From positions 12,864-76,863 of the forward strand of contig CAXSFM010000021.1 in NCBI GenBank assembly GCA_964236735.1: a stretch of DNA of 64,000 nt, given 5' to 3'. The notes under the pieces are model-generated. The model had not been told where the DNA came from and did no database searches. It saw nothing but the letters and a program-made list of their open reading frames with translations. A program made the position numbers and the translations under genes. This DNA comes from JAIVJG01 sp964236735 (GTDB lineage Bacteria; Acidobacteriota; Blastocatellia; Pyrinomonadales; Pyrinomonadaceae). Of the stretch, positions 59,707 to 64,000 are shown one piece after another (positions within the stretch are counted from its first letter, which is position 1; every line of letters starts with the position of its first letter).

Positions 59707-60294
59707 CTAGTCTATCGTCGGGTCTTTGAGGATGGCGATGTAGGGCAGGTTGCGATAGCGTTCGGCGAAGTCGAGGCCGTAGCCGACGACGAAGGCGTCA
59801 GGGATTTGGAAGCCGAGATAGTCAATCTTGACCTCACGCTCGCGCCGCTCGAACTTGTCGAGCAGGGCGGCGAGCTTCACGCTTCGCGCGCCGCGCGAGT
59901 GGAGGTTGGCGAGCAGATAAGAGAGCGTCAGCCCGGTGTCAACGATGTCTTCGACGACGATGATGTCGCGTCCTTCAATCGGCACGTCGAGGTCTTTGAC
60001 GATCCGCACTTCGCCGGATGTGCGCGTGCCGGAGCCATAACTCGAAATCGCCATGAATTCCACGCCGAGACGCAAATCAACGGCGCGCATCAAGTCGCTC
60101 AGAAAGATGAACGCGCCCTTCAACACGCCGAGCATGAGCGGGTTTTGCCCCGCGTAGTCGCGCGAAATCTCTGCGCCCAATTCCGCGATGCGCGCCTGAA
60201 TTTGCTCGCCTGTAAAGAGCGGCTCAAGGTTCGTGTTGCTGAACTCTGATGTGTTGACGCGGGCGGAAGATGTTGACACGTTGGCAGCCTCCAT
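59707..60294 (-). CDS. hpt: Hypoxanthine phosphoribosyltransferase
   Basis: This 195-residue enzyme converts hypoxanthine or guanine with PRPP to IMP or GMP. It has the family's MLGVLKGAFIFLSDLMRA, the PRPP-binding motif IIVVEDIVDTGLTLSYLL and the end DAFVVGYGLDFAERYRNLPY. The first 20 residues are a variable Ser/Asn-rich leader, so a later start is possible. It converges on deoB and is divergent from rpiB. Purine salvage would use the base released when a nucleoside phosphorylase makes the DeoB substrate. Confidence 0.94.
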   Translation of the reverse strand: MEAANVSTSSARVNTSEFSNTNLEPLFTGEQIQARIAELGAEISRDYAGQNPLMLGVLKGAFIFLSDLMRAVDLRLGVEFMAISSYGSGTRTSGEVRIVKDLDVPIEGRDIIVVEDIVDTGLTLSYLLANLHSRGARSVKLAALLDKFERREREVKIDYLGFQIPDAFVVGYGLDFAERYRNLPYIAILKDPTID

Positions 60295-60414
60295 TACGTT
60301 TGGACAAATTTGAAATTGAATCTTGTTCGAGAGCGTCGAAACAGCGCGGCGTTTGCGCGTGCGTCTCTTGGTGCGACATACTATGAAAGCTTTTCACACA
60401 GGTCAACTTTGAAA

Positions 60415-60490
60415 ACAGTGGGCAGTGGATAGTGGCTAGTGGTCAGTTAGAAGACACTTGCTAACCACTAGCCACTATCCACTGCCCACT
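60415..60490. repeat. Iterated-word hairpin element, AGTGGATAGTGGC family
   Basis: CAGTGGGCAGTGGATAGTGG, continued by CTAGTGGT, has a perfect complement in the right arm (60460-60490), giving a stem of about 28 bp. It ends eight bases before the rpiB ATG (CTGAATTTTATG) with no Shine-Dalgarno sequence between. Confidence 0.85.
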
Positions 60491-60497
60491 GAATTTT

Positions 60498-61343
60498 ATG
60501 CCCGATGAACAATCCACACGCGACCGTGTCCGCGCGCTCGTGCGAGACGTGCTTAAGAATGCAGTCCCGGCTGATGAGCTGGAGGCTGCAAGTGCGAGGC
60601 CGGACGAGACATCTGCGATTCCTGATACAACGCACGCGATGGGTGGGAGTGAGACTCCGCGCGCGCGCATCGTGCCGATGGTCAGCGAACCGCAGGCGGC
60701 GCAGGAGCCTGCCTTCACGCGCGACGAATCCTCCAAAACGGTCATCACCGAAGACGACGTGCGCGGACTCGAAGATGGCGCGAGCCTGCGCGTCGCGGAG
60801 AACGCGCGTCTCACGCCTCTCGCCGCAGACATGGTGCGCGAGCGTCGTATCACGCTCATCCGTCGCACGCCGCGACGCGGCTCGCGCGCGGAGAAAATCA
60901 TCGCTGTCGGTGCGGATCACGGCGGCTATGCGTTGAAGGAAGAGTTAAAGACTTTTCTCGGCGAACTCGGCCATCTCGCACGAGACTTCGGCACAAACTC
61001 GACAGACGCCGTTGACTATCCAGACTTCGCGCACGCCGTCGCCCGCGCGGTCTCCGAACACGAAGTTGATCTCGGCATCATCATAGACGGCGCGGGCGTC
61101 GGCTCCTGCATGACGGCCAACAAAGTGCCGGGCGTGCGCGCCGCCGCCTGCTATTCTGTCAAGGTCGCCAAAAATTCACGCGAGCACAACGACGCCAACG
61201 TCCTCACGCTCGGCAGCGGCACGATCAGGAGCGCGGAGATGCGCGAGATCGTCTCCGCATGGCTCTCGACGGAAATCACAGAGGAGCGACACAAAAAGCG
61301 CGTGGCGAAAATCGAAGCCGTCGAACGGCAATATAGGTGTTGA
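60498..61343 (+). CDS. rpiB: Ribose 5-phosphate isomerase B with microcompartment-type N-terminal extension
   Basis: The 281-residue protein is nearly twice the usual RpiB length. The catalytic RpiB/LacB domain occupies about 133-275 (IIAVGADHGGYALKEEL, DGAGVGSCMTANKVPGVRAA, NVLTLGSGTI). The extension starts with an amphipathic helix (STRDRVRALVRDVLK), then a Pro/Ala-rich linker, then the segment VITEDDVRGLEDGASLRVAE and RLTPLAADMVRERR. I associate that segment with proteins of bacterial microcompartments. The enzyme interconverts ribose 5-phosphate and ribulose 5-phosphate. Encapsulation is inferred from the extension and from the similarly extended DeoC. Confidence 0.9.
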   Translation: MPDEQSTRDRVRALVRDVLKNAVPADELEAASARPDETSAIPDTTHAMGGSETPRARIVPMVSEPQAAQEPAFTRDESSKTVITEDDVRGLEDGASLRVAENARLTPLAADMVRERRITLIRRTPRRGSRAEKIIAVGADHGGYALKEELKTFLGELGHLARDFGTNSTDAVDYPDFAHAVARAVSEHEVDLGIIIDGAGVGSCMTANKVPGVRAAACYSVKVAKNSREHNDANVLTLGSGTIRSAEMREIVSAWLSTEITEERHKKRVAKIEAVERQYRC

Positions 61344-61554
61344 ATTTTACGCAAATGGTTTCAATATTTGATGATACATCGGGATAAACCATTTGCTATC
61401 ATTCAAGACATCGAGAAGATGCAAAGGCATTACGTTGTCCCGTTCGACAAGAACCACTTTTGCATGATAGCGGCAAAATCTAATGGCTTTATGCGAAGTA
61501 TGGTCAGGTAGTAATAATGCCTCTCGTGATATTTTAGTCGGAGAACTTCAAGCA

Positions 61555-61803
61555 ATGGGCAAATTTGAAAAGCTCCTGCTTCAAATTCTACGCGGAACAG
61601 CAGATGCAAACATCACATTCGATGATCTTTGCCGGTTACTACGACGTTTCGGTTTTGAGGAACGAACTAGAGGTAGCCATCATCTCTTTAGAAAACAAGA
61701 CATTGAAGAGAGAATTAATTTGCAGCGTGAGGGCAAAAACGCAAAACCATATCAGGTGCGGCAAGTGCGTGGCGTAATCTTGAAATATAAACTGGGAGGC
61801 TAG
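61555..61803 (+). CDS. hicA: HicA family mRNA interferase toxin
   Basis: The protein has 82 residues from the ATG after GGAGA. It is a double-stranded-RNA-binding-like HicA: FDDLCRLLRRFGFEERTRGS, the catalytic His in GSHHLFRK and a final helix with KPYQVRQVRGVILKYKL. It cleaves mRNA when not bound by HicB. It overlaps nothing and ends two bases before hicB. The pair and the following mrr gene are AT-richer than the flanking metabolic genes, a sign of transfer. Confidence 0.9.
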   Translation: MGKFEKLLLQILRGTADANITFDDLCRLLRRFGFEERTRGSHHLFRKQDIEERINLQREGKNAKPYQVRQVRGVILKYKLGG

Positions 61804-61805
61804 TA

Positions 61806-62021
61806 ATGATGCACAAATACGAAATCATTATTTACTGGAGCAATGAAGACGAGACATTCATCGCTGAAGTGCCGGAACTGCCGGGTTGCATGGCGCACGG
61901 CGACACTCAAGCAATAGCTCTGGCAAACGCCAACGAAGCGATTCAACTACGAATTGATACCGCAAGTGAATTTGGTGACGCATTGCCTGAGCCTAAAGGT
62001 CAACGATTAATGCTTGCTTAA
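61806..62021 (+). CDS. hicB: HicB family antitoxin
   Basis: This 71-residue protein has the partial RNase H-like HicB fold: KYEIIIYWSNEDETFIAEVP, the signature ELPGCMAHGDTQAIALANA and a short C-terminal end (LPEPKGQRLMLA). There is no added HTH domain, so it neutralises HicA but may not repress by itself. GGGAGG precedes two adjacent ATGs; either may be used. It follows hicA by two bases and precedes mrr by eight. Confidence 0.9.
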   Translation: MMHKYEIIIYWSNEDETFIAEVPELPGCMAHGDTQAIALANANEAIQLRIDTASEFGDALPEPKGQRLMLA

Positions 62022-62029
62022 AAATTCAT

Positions 62030-62914
62030 ATGAATGACAGTGTACCGACATTTGATGAGTTGATGAATCCATTGCTCAACGCACTTCAAGAATTGGGTGG
62101 ATCAGGTTCCGTAGATGAGATTTACGAAAAGGTTGCTGAATCTTTAGGTGTATCTGAGGAAATACTTGCCCACCCGCACAATCCAGAAACAGGGAATAGA
62201 ACGGAAATTGAGTACCGGTTAGCTTGGGCAAGAACATACTTGAAGAAATACGGTGTACTGGAAAACTCCGAACGCGGTGTCTGGGCGATATCGCAAAAAC
62301 AAGCTAACGTCGAAGCTGTAGTCCCTAGAGAAGTTATTCGCTCCGTTAGAAAATTTGATAGAGAGCAAAGAGATACACAGCAAAATCAGTCTCACGGGTT
62401 AAGTGACGAGATTCCAGAGCAGGAAATATTCGATACACCTGAGGAAGTCCAGTCTTGGCGGGCACAACTGCATACTCTTTTAACGACCATACTCGACCCG
62501 GCTGCATTTGAACGTCTTATTAAAAGAGTACTTCGAGAATCCGGGTTCGTACACGTTGATGTAACTGGCAGGTCAGGAGATGGAGGCATAGACGGCAAAG
62601 GAATCGCGAGGCTTCACGGGTTCCTAAGTTTTCACGTTGTGTTCCAGTGCAAGAGATATCAGGGAACTGTGACTTCCGGGCAGATTAGAGACTTCCGTGG
62701 CGCTATGGTTGGCAGGGCAGACAAGGGATTATTCGTGACGACCGGCACTTTTACCCGTGATGCAATCAAGGAAGCTACCCGTGATGGTGCTCCACCTATT
62801 GATTTGGTTGATGGCGATCAACTCGCCGATAAGTTAAGAGAACTTTCTCTAGGCATCAAAACGGAAGTGATCGAGAAAGTTGTCGTTGATGAAGAGTGGT
62901 ATAAAAGCATCTAG
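62030..62914 (+). CDS. mrr: Mrr-type type IV restriction endonuclease
   Basis: This 294-residue protein has an Mrr N-terminal winged-helix domain (residues 5-90; TFDELMNPLLNALQELGGSG, EYRLAWARTYLKKYGVLE) and an Mrr catalytic domain (about 148-275). The nuclease motif is visible as SGDGGIDGKG (Asp188) followed by VVFQCKRYQG (Gln206-x-Lys208). Mrr enzymes cut methylated foreign DNA. It is part of an AT-rich insertion with hicAB, between rpiB and deoC. Addiction by the toxin pair may help to keep it. Confidence 0.9.
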   Translation: MNDSVPTFDELMNPLLNALQELGGSGSVDEIYEKVAESLGVSEEILAHPHNPETGNRTEIEYRLAWARTYLKKYGVLENSERGVWAISQKQANVEAVVPREVIRSVRKFDREQRDTQQNQSHGLSDEIPEQEIFDTPEEVQSWRAQLHTLLTTILDPAAFERLIKRVLRESGFVHVDVTGRSGDGGIDGKGIARLHGFLSFHVVFQCKRYQGTVTSGQIRDFRGAMVGRADKGLFVTTGTFTRDAIKEATRDGAPPIDLVDGDQLADKLRELSLGIKTEVIEKVVVDEEWYKSI

Positions 62915-62937
62915 TTTTACTTGGGAGCATTTCATTC

Positions 62938-63834
62938 ATGGCATATTCAAACAACGGCAATTTTGAGCATCTCGTCGAACAGATTACGGATGTCATCGTC
63001 GCGCGTTTGAACGGCGAGGCGGACGCTCAGGCGGCGATGTGCGGTTGCTTGTCTGAGTGCTTCAATCGTTGCCCGGAGCGAATGCAGCGCGTGCTTGATG
63101 CGGGCGCGGCGCGCATCGGGCTGGTCTTGGGCGACGGCGCGACGGCGCGCGACTGGGCGAGTTTTGTTGACCACACTCTGCTCAAGCCGGAGGCGTCCGA
63201 CGTTGACATCAAGCGTCTGTGCGAAGAGGCGGCGCAGTATCATTTCGCGTCCGTGTGCGTCAATCCTTCGTGGGTGCGCGCGGCGTCGTGCAACTTGCGC
63301 GGGACGAATGTGCCCGTCTGCACGGTGGTGGGCTTTCCGCTCGGCGCGACGCTGCCGGACGTGAAGGCTTACGAGGCGAGGCGTGCGATTTACGACGGCG
63401 CGCGCGAAGTGGATATGGTCATCAACATCGGCGCGCTCAAAAGCGGCGACGATTGCGCGGTCGAGTACGACATCCGCGCCGTCGCTGAAGCCGTGCATGA
63501 ATACGGTGTGCTGCTCAAAGTCATCATCGAGGCTGCGCTGTTAACGGATGAAGAAAAGGTGCGCGCGTGTCTCGCGGCAAAGCGCGCGGGCGCGGACTTC
63601 GTCAAGACCTCGACCGGCTTCGCCAAGCACGGCGCGACGGTCGCGGACGTGGCCTTGATGCGTCAAACGGTCGGGCCGGACATGGGCGTCAAAGCCGCAG
63701 GCGGCGTCAAAGGCATGAGCGACGCGCGCGCGATGATTGAAGCCGGCGCGACACGCATCGGCGCGAGCGTCGGCGTCAAAATCGCGCAGGAGGCCGCCGG
63801 CATTAAGAGCAGCGCGGGTGTTGCCGCATACTGA
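62938..63834 (+). CDS. deoC: Deoxyribose-phosphate aldolase with N-terminal encapsulation-type extension
   Basis: The 298-residue enzyme splits 2-deoxyribose 5-phosphate into glyceraldehyde 3-phosphate and acetaldehyde. The DERA barrel covers about 72-290: FVDHTLLKPEASDVDI, the Schiff-base Lys223 in FVKTSTGF and the assisting Lys252 in GVKAAGGVKG. The first 70 residues are not needed for catalysis. They begin with an amphipathic helix (FEHLVEQITDVIVARLNG) of the kind that targets enzymes into microcompartments, then a Cys-rich part (MCGCLSECFNRC) and RMQRVLDAGAARIGLVLG. Acetaldehyde is the sort of intermediate such shells retain. The window ends 166 bases later. Confidence 0.92.
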   Translation: MAYSNNGNFEHLVEQITDVIVARLNGEADAQAAMCGCLSECFNRCPERMQRVLDAGAARIGLVLGDGATARDWASFVDHTLLKPEASDVDIKRLCEEAAQYHFASVCVNPSWVRAASCNLRGTNVPVCTVVGFPLGATLPDVKAYEARRAIYDGAREVDMVINIGALKSGDDCAVEYDIRAVAEAVHEYGVLLKVIIEAALLTDEEKVRACLAAKRAGADFVKTSTGFAKHGATVADVALMRQTVGPDMGVKAAGGVKGMSDARAMIEAGATRIGASVGVKIAQEAAGIKSSAGVAAY

Positions 63835-63835
63835 A

Positions 63836-63951
63836 GAAGGCAAAAGTAAAAAGGTAAAAGGCAACAGGTAAAAGGCAAAATTGAAGACGGGGAGCATCCA
63901 CCTTCCTATCTTCTTCCTTTTGCCCTTTGCCTTTTACCTTTTTACTTCTTG
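63836..63951. repeat. Iterated-word hairpin element, GGCAAAAGTAAAA family
   Basis: GAAGGCAAAAGTAAAAAGGT and more purine words face TTTTGCCCTTTGCCTTTTAC and CTTTTTACTTC words across about 50 bases. The arms are complementary with slips. It directly follows the deoC stop codon and may end its transcript. The rest of the window to 64000 shows no gene. Confidence 0.75.
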
Positions 63952-64000
63952 AATTCAACTTGTAAGTGCAACGAGTGGTAGTTTGAAGAATACCTCGTTC

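Noticed and set aside
61344..61554. Short minus-strand frame before hicA (reads FCRYHAKVVLVERDNVMPLH) and a 46-codon plus-strand frame in the same place
   Set aside because: Both read plausibly, but neither has a good start with a ribosome site or a family. The minus frame lacks a start in its first half. It may be a decayed gene of the insertion; not called.

Overview
The window looks like chromosomal DNA from an acidobacterium, most likely of the Blastocatellia/Pyrinomonadales type. It is GC-rich. It carries two secreted proteins with the VWFA-related domain typical of Acidobacteria, an ankyrin protein with the Cys-rich N-terminus common in that phylum, a split KdpD with a small extra Kdp peptide, and many genes without Shine-Dalgarno sequences. 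The assignment rests on gene content, not on a marker-gene tree.

Layout. 0-4.5 kb: a receiver-domain fragment, a Crp/Fnr regulator, an S41 protease and small membrane/VOC genes. 4.6-11 kb: an accessory-looking block with a minus-strand operon (coiled-coil protein, SWIM-Rad52 annealing protein, HTH protein), a divergent XRE regulator with an operator-like palindrome, two VOC proteins, an interrupted small gene, an ImmA/IrrE-like protein and a DnaG-like primase. 11-24 kb: a SpoIIE-type phosphatase, a PilT-family ATPase, VWA, ankyrin and FecR proteins, a lipoprotein with an HEXXH motif, a phytoene-desaturase-like flavoprotein, a CPBP protease and a NUDIX hydrolase. 24-40 kb: core genes on the minus strand (folC-accD, the rimP-nusA-infB-rbfA-nrnA translation cluster, an odd tRNA, yqeY-uvrA, moaC). 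40-55 kb: fasciclin protein, moeA, SET protein, then a complete Kdp potassium-uptake locus with two two-component systems. 55-64 kb: an integrase remnant beside tRNA-Asp and tRNA-Val, a second VWA protein, a DUF3883 nuclease candidate, then deoB, hpt, rpiB, hicAB, mrr and deoC.

How the parts fit. The Kdp block holds the pump (KdpFABC), a KdpD cut into two proteins at opposite ends of the locus, a KdpE-like regulator with a T-rich KdpE-type box in front of the operon, a beta-barrel protein and a second kinase/regulator pair. At the right edge, RpiB and DeoC both carry N-terminal extensions of the kind that target enzymes to bacterial microcompartments. Together with DeoB this suggests a sugar-phosphate (deoxyribose/ribose) microcompartment whose shell genes would lie just beyond the window. 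Two AT-rich defence-like insertions (the DUF3883 protein; hicAB-mrr) interrupt this group.

Two structural themes run through the intergenic DNA. First, at least a dozen gaps contain hairpins or runs built from short iterated words, and seven genes start 5-12 bases after such an element with no Shine-Dalgarno sequence between. Second, there are two copies of a REP-like palindrome with 29-32 bp perfect arms. No CRISPR array, rRNA or intact insertion sequence was seen.
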